From IMG/VR virus record IMGVR_UViG_3300049255_000549, positions 1 through 38,506 of that record: 38,506 nucleotides of DNA; one strand, given 5' to 3'. The position numbers and the translations under genes were made by a program. The notes under the pieces are model-generated. The model saw nothing but the letters and a program-made list of their open reading frames with translations, made no database searches and was not told where the DNA came from. This stretch comes from a virus. Positions 21,576-29,531 of this stretch are shown one piece after another. Each line of letters begins with the position of its first letter. The first letter of the stretch is position 1.

Positions 21576-22748
21576 ATGGCCGTCACGCTCAAGCCCCTGC
21601 CGCCGGCCGAGGCGATCAAGTACTTCCAGGGGAAGGGCCTCGCCCACAGTTTTGCCTGGCAGGACATGTGGCAGGAGGAGCATGCCCGCGCCTTCACCGT
21701 CGCCAAGGCGATGAAGACGTCAGTGCTGCAAGACATCCGCGACCATGTGGGCGCCGCGATGAAGGACGGGACGACGTTTGAAGCCTTCCTGAAGGATCTG
21801 CGCCCCAAGCTTCAGGCTCAAGGGTGGTGGGGCAAGACTCAGGCGCAGGATCCGCAGACCGGCGAGACGCGCGAGGTCCAGCTCGGATCGCCCCGCCGCC
21901 TGCGGACCATCTTCGACGTTAACATGCGGACCGCCTACGCGGCCGGGCGGTGGGAGCGGATCCAGTCCACCAAGGAGGCGCTGCAATATCTGCGCTATCA
22001 AACGGCCGGGGATGAGCGCGTTCGGCCCGAGCACCAGGCGTGGGATGGCACGACGCTGCCGGTGGACGACGACTGGTGGGACAGCCACAACCCGCCTTGC
22101 GACTGGGGCTGTCGATGCACCGTGGTCCAGATCTCGGCGGCCGAGCTGGCGCGCGACGGCACGGAGGTGACGGATAAGCCGGTCACCTTTCCGTCCCGCA
22201 GCTGGACCAATCCGCGCACCGGCGAGGTTGTCAGGGTTGAGCAGGGCATCGGGCCGGGCTGGGGTTACAACGTCGGGAAGGCCTATCTGGAGCGCGATAC
22301 GCCGTCGCCCATGGGCGCGCCAGATGAAAAGGAAGAGGGCGCGTCGGCCGAGTTGCGGGCCCATGCGTCGACCGCGCATGACCGAGAGGCGTTCCTGGCG
22401 GGGTTTGGGGCCTCGGCGAAGAAGACGGTGATTTTCGCCGACAAGAGCGGCGAGGGCCTGGTGATCGGGCCGGCGCTCTTCAAGGATAGCGTCGGCCGGG
22501 CGGTTCGGGGACCCACCGCGGATCTTGAGCTGGTCGGCCAGTGCCTGCGCGAGCCCGACGAAATCTGGCGCGCCTGGCGCTTTGGTCCAGGCGGCGATTC
22601 TCTCCTCGTGCGGCGGTACATCGCGGCGATCGGCGCCTCGACCGTAGTGGTGGATTGGTGCGCCCAGGGGTGGTGGGCCTCGACCTCGATGGCCAAGGTG
22701 GACGTGGACAAGCTTCGGCGCCAGCCTGGAGCTGTGCGGGTAATCTGA
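21576..22748 (+). CDS. Head morphogenesis protein F (Mu gp30-like) with PBECR-type nuclease tail
   Basis: 390 residues. The N-terminal about 250 residues are the Mu F / SPP1 gp7 domain, with RTIFDVNMRTAYAAGRW, YLRYQTAGDERVRPEHQAWDG and the conserved NPPCDWGCRC. A disordered linker (about 245-275) leads to a C-terminal domain (about 280-390) with VIGPALFKDS, LREPDEIWRAW and a following basic strand, the pattern of PBECR2 nuclease-like toxins fused to phage F proteins. In such proteins the tail may be ejected with DNA. The toxin assignment is by pattern only; active residues are not proven. Confidence 0.85.
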   Translation: MAVTLKPLPPAEAIKYFQGKGLAHSFAWQDMWQEEHARAFTVAKAMKTSVLQDIRDHVGAAMKDGTTFEAFLKDLRPKLQAQGWWGKTQAQDPQTGETREVQLGSPRRLRTIFDVNMRTAYAAGRWERIQSTKEALQYLRYQTAGDERVRPEHQAWDGTTLPVDDDWWDSHNPPCDWGCRCTVVQISAAELARDGTEVTDKPVTFPSRSWTNPRTGEVVRVEQGIGPGWGYNVGKAYLERDTPSPMGAPDEKEEGASAELRAHASTAHDREAFLAGFGASAKKTVIFADKSGEGLVIGPALFKDSVGRAVRGPTADLELVGQCLREPDEIWRAWRFGPGGDSLLVRRYIAAIGASTVVVDWCAQGWWASTSMAKVDVDKLRRQPGAVRVI

Positions 22749-22776
22749 CTCGCGCGGGCGAATCGGAGAGAGGCAA

Positions 22777-23259
22777 ATGCAGGTCGGCGCACGGTGGTTA
22801 GGCGAGTTCGTCATGGAGGAAGACCTAAAGCCGGGTGATCTCTTTGTGACGGGCGCGGAGCCAATGTTGGCGCTTCGCATAAGTCCTGCGGTGGGATCAG
22901 CTAATACTCTGATCCTCGTCAACTTTGGCTCGGACGACGCCACACCCGTCCACAAACCAATCAAATTCAGAACTGGGGCTGAGCCCCCCGAACGGGTGCG
23001 GCGGCTTGGCGGAATGTTTCGCATTGAGCCAGTAGAGTTAAGCCTCAATGGTCTGACCGGGTTCGATGGCCGCAGGGATAAGGGCTTCGCGCTTTTGAAA
23101 GACGGGACCTTGGCGATCCACTTCCTTGAGCCCTCATTTCGGCACGTCTACCACCTTGGGACCGGGCAAATGGTCAACAGCGCCACGGCGGTGCTGCTTC
23201 CTCCCCAGCGGCTTCTCTGGGAACAAGGCGACGACGCTTTGGAGCTGTGCCGCTTCTAA
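22777..23259 (+). CDS. Orphan hypothetical protein after F
   Basis: 160 residues, composition less GC-rich than its neighbours, starting 28 bases after F and ending just before a terminator. Mainly beta-type sequence, soluble, no signal. No family recognised. Its place directly behind a toxin-tailed F protein and its distinct codon use would suit an immunity protein or an acquired moron gene; this is inference only. A later Met in the same frame could also be the start. Confidence 0.62.
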   Translation: MQVGARWLGEFVMEEDLKPGDLFVTGAEPMLALRISPAVGSANTLILVNFGSDDATPVHKPIKFRTGAEPPERVRRLGGMFRIEPVELSLNGLTGFDGRRDKGFALLKDGTLAIHFLEPSFRHVYHLGTGQMVNSATAVLLPPQRLLWEQGDDALELCRF

Positions 23260-23269
23260 CTCGCGCCTC

Positions 23270-23293
23270 AGAGGCTTCTCAGAACCTCTTTTT
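23270..23293 (+). terminator. Intrinsic terminator of the lysis/packaging operon
   Basis: AGAGG-C-TTC-TCA-GAA-CCTCT forms a hairpin (5 + 3 bp with one bulged C and a 3-base loop) followed by T bases to 23293. It lies 11 bases after the orphan gene and about 40 bases before the second late promoter element, cleanly dividing two operons. Confidence 0.7.
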
Positions 23294-23330
23294 CAGCCGA
23301 TAGTCCCTGACGTCGCCACGCTCCCGCGCG

Positions 23331-23372
23331 CCTTCACCCTGAATTAGTTCAGGGTGTTTGAGCCCCCTTCGG
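23331..23372 (+). promoter_or_regulatory. Late promoter element, copy 2 (head/tail operon)
   Basis: CCCTGAATTAGTTCAGGG (23337-23354) differs from copy 1 at one central base. It has the same CCTTCA before it and CCTTCGG (23366-23372) after the same 11-base gap. It precedes gene I, the place of Mu PI. CTAAGCG at 23373-23379 could belong to the -10. The gene behind it has a poor ribosome site, as with copy 1. Confidence 0.7.
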
Positions 23373-23392
23373 CTAAGCGAATGTCGGGGCTC

Positions 23393-24421
23393 ATGAAGAC
23401 CCGCCCCTCCACCGTTGTGACCGTGCCTGGTCTGGCCTTCTGCGCTCACGCCGCAGAGGCCGGCGGGGTCGATGGCGAGCCGAAGAAACGCATCCAGCTC
23501 TTCCCCATGGGGACCGTGACGGGTCGGGATGGACGCGGCCCTTATCGACTGGATGACCTCGCCCACGCCCAGGCCGTGGTGGCCGCGTCCCTCGCGACGG
23601 CCGGTTCTTCGCAGATTCCCATCGACTATGATCATCAGATCCCCTTCGGCGTGAAAGACGGCGTCGCGGGAAATGCGCCCGCCTCTGGCTGGATCACCGG
23701 GATGGAAGCGACGCCCGAGGGAATTTTCGCCGACGTCGAATGGACCGATGCCGCCTCCGCCAAGATCAAGGCGAAAGAGTATCGCTACATCAGCCCCTAC
23801 TTCGGTTTCGAGCAGAGCACGGGTCGCCTCAAGCGCATCCTGAACGCCGCGCTCCTGAACTTCGCCAACTTCACCGAGCTGGCGGCCGTCGCCAGCGCCG
23901 ACCCTCAAAGGAACGACATGGACCTCAAAGCTCTGGCCAAGGCTCTGGGCCTGGCCGAAGACTCGACGCTTGAGCAGATCACGGCCGCCGCCGCGATGCT
24001 GAAGGCCACGGCCGACACGGCGGCCGAGCGCATCGCCGCCGCCGCCGCCCAAGCCGTGGATCCCAAGGCCTTTGTGCCGATGGAGGTCTTCACCGAACTC
24101 CAGGGGAAGGTGAAGGCGCTGCAAGACAGCGGGGAAGAGGCCAAGGCCACCGCCGCCGTCGACGCCGCCGTGAAGGCCGGCAAGATCACTCCCGCGACCC
24201 GGGGCTACGCGCTCAGCCTCTTCAAGGCCGATGCCGAAGCCTTCGCCGCCTTCGTGGCCGGCGCGCCCGTCGTCCTCGATCCCAAGGTGGTCGACACGAC
24301 TGGCGCCCGGCAGAACCTCGACGGGCCGCTGACGCCCGAAGAGAGGGCCGCCGCCGCCGCCGTGGGCCTCACCGAGGAGGCGTTCCTCGCCTCCAAGAAA
24401 CAACTGGCAGGAAAGCTCTAG
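23393..24421 (+). CDS. Mu I-like protease with fused scaffold
   Basis: 342 residues from the ATG at 23393 (the ATG at 23381 is an alternative). The N-terminal part to about 175 is the Mu protease I type: IQLFPMGTVTGRDGRGPY, IPIDYDHQI, ASGWITGMEATPEGIFADVEWT and EYRYISPYFGF. The remaining part is an Ala-rich helical scaffold that can also be made alone from the start at 23918. It cleaves the scaffold during head maturation. It opens the head/tail operon behind late promoter copy 2. Confidence 0.9.
   Translation: MKTRPSTVVTVPGLAFCAHAAEAGGVDGEPKKRIQLFPMGTVTGRDGRGPYRLDDLAHAQAVVAASLATAGSSQIPIDYDHQIPFGVKDGVAGNAPASGWITGMEATPEGIFADVEWTDAASAKIKAKEYRYISPYFGFEQSTGRLKRILNAALLNFANFTELAAVASADPQRNDMDLKALAKALGLAEDSTLEQITAAAAMLKATADTAAERIAAAAAQAVDPKAFVPMEVFTELQGKVKALQDSGEEAKATAAVDAAVKAGKITPATRGYALSLFKADAEAFAAFVAGAPVVLDPKVVDTTGARQNLDGPLTPEERAAAAAVGLTEEAFLASKKQLAGKL
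23918..24421 (+). CDS. Nested scaffold protein (Mu Z-like)
   Basis: 167 residues in the same frame as the protease gene, from an internal ATG with AAAGGA (23907-23912) five bases upstream. The site lies exactly at the boundary between the protease and helical scaffold parts (NDMDLKALAKALG). In Mu, Z is made in this way from gene I. The product is a highly helical Ala/Glu/Lys protein ending KKQLAGKL, typical for scaffolds. Confidence 0.75.
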   Translation: MDLKALAKALGLAEDSTLEQITAAAAMLKATADTAAERIAAAAAQAVDPKAFVPMEVFTELQGKVKALQDSGEEAKATAAVDAAVKAGKITPATRGYALSLFKADAEAFAAFVAGAPVVLDPKVVDTTGARQNLDGPLTPEERAAAAAVGLTEEAFLASKKQLAGKL

Positions 24422-24847
24422 ATGGCCGCTCTCAGCGCTGATCGAAACACCAACCGCCGGGACGGCGACCGGGCGTCCCGCGCCGTCAAGGGCGGCGTCC
24501 TGATCTACGGGGGCGCGCTTGTGTGCCTGGACGCCGAAGGCCGCGCCGTCCCGGGCGCGACGTCGGCGACCCTCACCGCCGATGGCCGCGCCAATCGCCG
24601 CGCCGACAACAGCCTGGGCGCGGACGGCGCGATCACCGTCGAGGTCCAGGCGGGGATCTTCCGCTGGGACAATTCGGCGGGAGGCGACCTCATCGCCCAG
24701 GCCAATATCGGCGCGCCCGCCTATGTCGTGGATGACCACACGGTCGCCCTGACCAATGGCGGGGGCACCCGTTCGCTCGCCGGCAAGATCGTGGACGTGG
24801 ACGCCGAGGGCGTCTGGGTCGCGACCGGCATCAGCTTCATCGCTTAA
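24422..24847 (+). CDS. DUF2190-like head decoration protein
   Basis: 141 residues starting directly after the protease stop (TAG ATG). A beta-rich small protein with an internal RWDNSAGGDLIAQANIGAPAYVVDDHTVAL stretch that matches capsid cement/decoration proteins found between scaffold and major head protein. There is no second candidate for this role in the window. Family call by context and composition. Confidence 0.72.
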   Translation: MAALSADRNTNRRDGDRASRAVKGGVLIYGGALVCLDAEGRAVPGATSATLTADGRANRRADNSLGADGAITVEVQAGIFRWDNSAGGDLIAQANIGAPAYVVDDHTVALTNGGGTRSLAGKIVDVDAEGVWVATGISFIA

Positions 24848-24861
24848 GGACCGCACCCCAC

Positions 24862-25773
24862 ATGATCGTTAACGGCGCCAATCTCCGCACGCTCGGGATC
24901 AGCTACAACGCCCTCTATCAGCAGGGCCTGGGGCAAGCCCCCAGCTACTACAAGAAGGTGTCGACCCCCGTTTCGTCCACCACGGGATCAAACGAGTACG
25001 GCTGGCTGGGCAAGCTGCCCAATGTTCGCGAATGGCTGGGCGACCGTCAGGTGCAGAACATGAGCACCTACGGCTACACCATCAAGAACAGGGATTTCGA
25101 GCTGACCATCGGTGTCGACCGCAACGACATCGAGGACGACAACCTAGGCCTCTATGGGCCCCTGTTCCAGGAGATGGGCTATTCAGCCATGGCCCACAAT
25201 GACAGCCTGACTTTCGGGCTGCTGTCGGCTGGTTTCGCCACGCCCTGCTTCGATGGTCAGCCCTATTTCAGCCTGGAGCACCCGATCACCGATGCGAACG
25301 GCGAGCCCACGGTATATGCCAACTGCCCGGAGACGGCCGGCGGCGGCGGCAATCCGCCCTGGTTTTTGATGGCTTCCGGGCGACCGCTGAAGCCCCTCAT
25401 CTGGCAGGACCGCAAGTCCTTCGAATTCGTGGCCCGCGATCACCCGAACGACGACAATGTCTTCTCCCGAAAAGAGTTCGAGTACGGCATCGACGGCCGC
25501 CACAATGTAGGCTTCGGCTTCCCCCAGTTCTGCTGGGGATCTACGGACGCCCTGACGCCCGCCAATTACGGCCTGGCGCGCACTGCCATCATGGAGATGA
25601 AGGGCGACTATGGCCGCCCCCTCGGCCTGATCCCCGACCTCCTGGTCTATTCGCCCACGAACGAGAACGCTGCCCTGGCGATCTTGAACGCCGAGTTCCT
25701 GCCCGGCGGCGCCGGCGGCTCCAACATCTACTGGAAGACCGCGACGCCGCTGAACGTGCCGTGGCTCGGCTAG
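24862..25773 (+). CDS. Major head protein (Mu T-like)
   Basis: 303 residues (Mu T is about 305). Recognisable start IVNGANLRTLGISYNALYQQGLG, then WLGKLPNVREWLGDRQVQNM, FELTIGVDRNDIEDD and the capsid core to the end. It is the main subunit of the icosahedral head. Intact length. Preceded by the decoration gene and followed by a gp35-like gene. Confidence 0.95.
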   Translation: MIVNGANLRTLGISYNALYQQGLGQAPSYYKKVSTPVSSTTGSNEYGWLGKLPNVREWLGDRQVQNMSTYGYTIKNRDFELTIGVDRNDIEDDNLGLYGPLFQEMGYSAMAHNDSLTFGLLSAGFATPCFDGQPYFSLEHPITDANGEPTVYANCPETAGGGGNPPWFLMASGRPLKPLIWQDRKSFEFVARDHPNDDNVFSRKEFEYGIDGRHNVGFGFPQFCWGSTDALTPANYGLARTAIMEMKGDYGRPLGLIPDLLVYSPTNENAALAILNAEFLPGGAGGSNIYWKTATPLNVPWLG

Positions 25774-25781
25774 GCTGATCC

Positions 25782-26237
25782 ATGATCCGCGCCCACTCCA
25801 GCCGCTTTCCCTATCGCCGGGGAGGCCTCGTCTTCGACGCCTCCTGCGCGCGGGATGCGGCGGGACGGGCCGTCATCGAGATCGACTCGATCATCGCCCA
25901 CCGGATCGGCGAGGACGGCTTTCGCCAGCTCCTCACGGATCCGGTGATCGAGCTGCAGTTTCCGGTCGCGCCCGGCTGGCGCGGCAAGGTCGATGCGGCC
26001 GAGGCTCTAGACGATCAAAAGCCCTCCGAAGGGACGGCGCCGGCTCCAGAGCTGGCGTCGTCTGGGGCGGAAATACCCGAGGGCGGATCCGGCCAAGTCC
26101 CGGCGCCCACACAGGCCGAGGCGGATGCCAAGGCCACCCCCGCGCCTGAGACCCGTTCTCCGGCGCGGGGGACTCCTTCCAAGCCCTCCAAGGCGAAGAC
26201 CAAGACCAGGCCCGCGCGCCCCAACCCGGGGGCTTAG
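25782..26237 (+). CDS. Mu gp35-like (FluMu-type N-terminal domain) protein
   Basis: 151 residues. The first about 65 residues (SSRFPYRRGGLVFDA and IGEDGFRQLLTDPVIEL) resemble the short FluMu/HI1506-type protein next to major head genes. The rest is low-complexity Pro/Ala/Lys-rich (PAPTQAEADAKATPAPE), probably disordered. Such proteins are head-associated by position; function is unknown. Confidence 0.65.
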   Translation: MIRAHSSRFPYRRGGLVFDASCARDAAGRAVIEIDSIIAHRIGEDGFRQLLTDPVIELQFPVAPGWRGKVDAAEALDDQKPSEGTAPAPELASSGAEIPEGGSGQVPAPTQAEADAKATPAPETRSPARGTPSKPSKAKTKTRPARPNPGA

Positions 26238-26239
26238 GG

Positions 26240-26662
26240 ATGGATTACGCCCTCGTCGCCGATCTCGTGGCCCGCTTCGGCCAGACCGAGATCATCCAGC
26301 TCACTGATCGCTCCACGCCCCCGGCCGACGCCATCGACGACACGGTGGCCCAGCCGGCGCTGGACGCCGCCAGCGCCATGGTCGACGGCTATGTCTCGGC
26401 CAAGTACGCCCTGCCGCTGGCGAACTTCCCGCTGCTCCTGACCGAGGTCACCTGCGACATCGCCCGCTACCGGCTCTATGCCGACCAGGCGCCCGAGCAG
26501 GTGAAGGACCGCTACAAAGACGCCATCCGGACCCTGGAGGCGATCAGCGCCGGCCGGATCAAGATCGACGCCGCCGGCGTCGAGCCGCCGTCGCGCTCCG
26601 ACGTCATCGAGACCACCGGCCCGCGCCGCCGGTTCACCCGCGAATCCCTGGAGCGCATGTAA
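26240..26662 (+). CDS. DUF1320 protein (Mu gp36-like)
   Basis: 140 residues matching DUF1320: a start with LVARFGQTEIIQLTD, then VAQPALDAASAMVDGYVSAKYALPL and EVTCDIARYRLY, ending in a small basic tail. A head-tail joining protein by family and place. The stop and the next ATG overlap (TAATG). Confidence 0.92.
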   Translation: MDYALVADLVARFGQTEIIQLTDRSTPPADAIDDTVAQPALDAASAMVDGYVSAKYALPLANFPLLLTEVTCDIARYRLYADQAPEQVKDRYKDAIRTLEAISAGRIKIDAAGVEPPSRSDVIETTGPRRRFTRESLERM

Positions 26663-27183
26663 TGGCGCCAGACCAGAAAGGGGCGGGGAAGGGCGTCCAG
26701 ATGCAGATCCGCGCGCCGGAGCTGCGGGACATCGAACGCAAACTGGAAAAGGTGGTCTTCGGCCTCGCCAAGCCCGCGCCACTGATGAACATCATCGGCG
26801 CGGTCCTGGAATCGAGCACCCGCCAGCGCTTCCGTTCCGGCGTCGCGCCGGACGGCACTGCCTGGAAGCCGTCGATCCGCGCCACGCGCAAGGGCGGCAA
26901 GACCCTTCTCGACCACGGCCACCTGCGCGACTCGATCACCCACGACGCTGATGACCGCGCGGCCATCGTGGGCTCGAACCTGATCTATGCCGCCATCCAC
27001 CAGGTGGGCGGCATCATCCGCGCCAAGGCGGGCGGCATGCTCACCTTCAAGATCCCGGGGATCGGCTGGCGCCGGGTCGCCAAGGTCACCATTCCGGCGC
27101 GGCCTTACCTCGGCGTCTCCGACCGCGACCGCGTGGAGATCGTCGACCAGGTCGAACGCTATATCGCCAGGACCGCCGCATGA
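26662..27183 (+). CDS. Phage virion morphogenesis protein (Mu G-like)
   Basis: 173 residues with the tail-completion/virion morphogenesis features FRSGVAPDGTAWKPS, LLDHGHLRDSITHDADDRAAIVGSN and YAAIHQVGGII, ending ARPYLGVSDRDR. It likely acts in head completion or in tail terminus formation. In Mu the G gene follows F; here it follows gp36, an order seen in other Mu-like phages. Overlaps the next gene by 4 bases. Confidence 0.9.
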   Translation: MAPDQKGAGKGVQMQIRAPELRDIERKLEKVVFGLAKPAPLMNIIGAVLESSTRQRFRSGVAPDGTAWKPSIRATRKGGKTLLDHGHLRDSITHDADDRAAIVGSNLIYAAIHQVGGIIRAKAGGMLTFKIPGIGWRRVAKVTIPARPYLGVSDRDRVEIVDQVERYIARTAA

Positions 27184-27791
27184 TCGGCCAGGTGGAAAAC
27201 GCCATGCTGGCCCGGATCGCGGCGGCCTCGGAAGCCGGGGTGATCCCTTACGCCTATGTCACCCTGGAAACCTGGCCCAAGGCCTTCGACGAGTATCTCT
27301 CCAGTCGTCAGGTTCGCTACCCTGCCGCCTGGGCGGCCTATGCCGGCTCCCACAAGATCGAGCGCGTGGCCAGGGGCCGCAGCCGCGCGCATTGCGCCTT
27401 CGGGATCGTGGTCGCGGCCCAGAACCTGCGGAACGAGGCCGCCAGGCGTCTGGGCGGATCGGCCTCGGAAGTCGGGTCCTATCAGATGGCCGAGGACGTC
27501 GTCCGCCTTCTGCAAGACCAGACCCTGGGTCTCGACATCGACGCCCTGACAGCCGCCTCGATCCTCCCCGTCGAGACCAGCGACATCCCGAGCGTCAAGC
27601 AGATCAGCCTCTACGCCGTGACCTTTGAGACCGCGATCTACTACGACACTGCCGCCTTCCCCGGCGACCTCTCGCCCTTCGCCACCTTCCACGCCGACTG
27701 GGACCCCGCGCCCTATGGCCGCGTGAGCGAGCCGCTGCCCGACGACGCGGCCGCCAGCGCCGTCGATAACGTCACCCTGGAGACTGTCTGA
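27180..27791 (+). CDS. DUF1834 protein (Mu gp37-like)
   Basis: 203 residues of DUF1834: an opening VENAMLARIAAASEAG, a centre with RSRAHCAFGIVVAAQNLRNEAARR and LLQDQTLGLDIDAL, and a C-terminal strand region. Presumed tail terminator or connector protein by place. ATGA overlap with the previous gene and TGATG with the next. Confidence 0.88.
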   Translation: MIGQVENAMLARIAAASEAGVIPYAYVTLETWPKAFDEYLSSRQVRYPAAWAAYAGSHKIERVARGRSRAHCAFGIVVAAQNLRNEAARRLGGSASEVGSYQMAEDVVRLLQDQTLGLDIDALTAASILPVETSDIPSVKQISLYAVTFETAIYYDTAAFPGDLSPFATFHADWDPAPYGRVSEPLPDDAAASAVDNVTLETV

Positions 27792-28048
27792 TGCCCGAAA
27801 GCCCGGCCCTGGATCAACGGACCGTCTTGCCAGCCCAGGGCCGCCGCGTGCGCCATCCTGGCGTCGGCCTGCTCCTCGCCGCGTCGGGCGCCCTAGTGAC
27901 CTGGGGCAGCTATTGGGAGCGCCTGCTGAAAGCCGGGGACATCGTGGTCTCCGAGCCGGAAGCCGCCCCGGCCGCCGCCAAGCCCGCGCCTAAGTCTCTA
28001 TCACCCGTCGGCGCCGCCGACGCTCCCGCCGCCGTAAAGGACGCCTGA
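27791..28048 (+). CDS. DUF2635 protein (Mu gp38-like)
   Basis: 85 residues. The short core (VLPAQGRRVRHPGV, TWGSYWERLLKAGDIVV) matches DUF2635, followed by an Ala/Pro-rich tail. Always found just before the sheath gene in Mu-like phages; function is not established. Confidence 0.85.
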   Translation: MPESPALDQRTVLPAQGRRVRHPGVGLLLAASGALVTWGSYWERLLKAGDIVVSEPEAAPAAAKPAPKSLSPVGAADAPAAVKDA

Positions 28049-28052
28049 CCCC

Positions 28053-29516
28053 ATGGGCCTCAGTTTCTCGTTCACCATCCCCGGCAATACCCGGACCCCC
28101 GGCAGCTATGTTGGCTTCTCCTCGGAGCGGGCCGGCCAGGGTCTCGCGCCGTGGCCGACGCGGATCCTCGTGCTTGGGCAAGCCCTGGCCGCCGCGACCG
28201 TCGCCAACCTGGTCCCGACCCTGATCGGCTCTGCGGCCCAAGGCACGGCGGCCTTTGGTCGCGGCTCGATGCTGGATCAGATGATCAAGTCCCTGCTGGC
28301 CAATAACAGCGTGACAGAGCTGTGGGCGATGAGCGTGGCCGACCCGGTCGGCGGCGTGAAGGCCACTCAGACGGTGACCGTGACGGCCGCGCCCACTGCG
28401 GCGGGGTCGCTGCCGCTCTACATCGCCGGACAGAGCGTCCCGGTCGCCGTGCTTCCGACGATGGCGGTTGGCGACGTCGCGGCGGCCGTCGTCGCCGCAG
28501 TCAACGCCCTGCCGGACCTGCCAGTGGTGGCCGCCGCCGTCGCTGGCGTGGTGACCCTGACCTGCAAGTGGGCTGGCCTTTCCGGTAACGACATCGACGT
28601 GCGGCTGGCCTACCAGTCCAGCGACGTTATGCCGGCCGGTCTCGCCGTCGCGGTGGCCGCAGGCGTCGCGGGGGCAGGCGTTCCGGCTATCGCCGCCGCC
28701 ATCGCGGCCATGGGCGACACCCAGTACCACTTCATCGCCCTGCCGTGGTCGGACGCCGCGACCCTGCTGGCCATGACGGCCGAGCTGGCCAATCGCTGGG
28801 GCCCAATGGAAGAGATCGAGGGCTTCGCCTTCGCTAGCGCCAAGGGCTCGCAAGGGACGCTGGCAGCCCTGGGAACTTCGCAGAACAGCCAGTTTCTCTC
28901 GATCAGCGAATGCGTCGGGCCTGACGCGACTTGGGTGCGCGCCGCCGCCGAGACGGGCGTGATCGCCCTCTATGGCAGCATGGATCCGGCGCGGCCGTTT
29001 CAGACCCTGGCCCTGGCCGGATGTCTGCCGGGTAACGCGACGGAGCGCTTCACCCGAACCGAGCGCAACGTGCTCCTGATCGACGGGATCAGCACCCACA
29101 CCGTGAGCGGCGGCCAGGTGCTTTTGGAACGGCCGATAACGACCTATCAGCTGAACCCACAGGGACTGCCGGACGCCAGCTATCTGGACGTCAACACCAT
29201 GCTCACCCTGGCCTATCTGCGCTTCACCCTGCGCGCCATGATCGCCACCAAGTATCCCCGCCATAAGCTGGCCAATGACGGGATCGCCGTGGCGCCCGGC
29301 CAGGCCGTCGTGACGCCCAAGATCCTCAATGCGGAGATCGTGGCTTTGGCGGGGGACTGGGAAGCCGCCGCCCTTATCGAGGACCTGGCCACCTTCCAGT
29401 CGCTGATCGTCGTCCAGCGGAACGGAGGCGATCCCAGTCGCATCGACGCCCTGATCCCGCCCGACATCGTCAGCGGCCTGCGGATCTTCGCCGGCCAAAT
29501 CGACTTCGCGTTCTAG
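28053..29516 (+). CDS. Tail sheath protein (Mu L-like)
   Basis: 487 residues with the Mu sheath opening (SFTIPGNTRTPGSYVGFSSERAGQGLA, RILVLGQ), a variable mid-domain and the C-terminal sheath core (LERPITTYQLNPQGLPDASYLDVNTMLTL, YLRFTLRAMIATKYPRHKLANDG). It forms the contractile outer tube. Length is normal, no breaks. The tube gene follows. Confidence 0.95.
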   Translation: MGLSFSFTIPGNTRTPGSYVGFSSERAGQGLAPWPTRILVLGQALAAATVANLVPTLIGSAAQGTAAFGRGSMLDQMIKSLLANNSVTELWAMSVADPVGGVKATQTVTVTAAPTAAGSLPLYIAGQSVPVAVLPTMAVGDVAAAVVAAVNALPDLPVVAAAVAGVVTLTCKWAGLSGNDIDVRLAYQSSDVMPAGLAVAVAAGVAGAGVPAIAAAIAAMGDTQYHFIALPWSDAATLLAMTAELANRWGPMEEIEGFAFASAKGSQGTLAALGTSQNSQFLSISECVGPDATWVRAAAETGVIALYGSMDPARPFQTLALAGCLPGNATERFTRTERNVLLIDGISTHTVSGGQVLLERPITTYQLNPQGLPDASYLDVNTMLTLAYLRFTLRAMIATKYPRHKLANDGIAVAPGQAVVTPKILNAEIVALAGDWEAAALIEDLATFQSLIVVQRNGGDPSRIDALIPPDIVSGLRIFAGQIDFAF

Positions 29517-29531
29517 GAGGGCGCTGCAACC

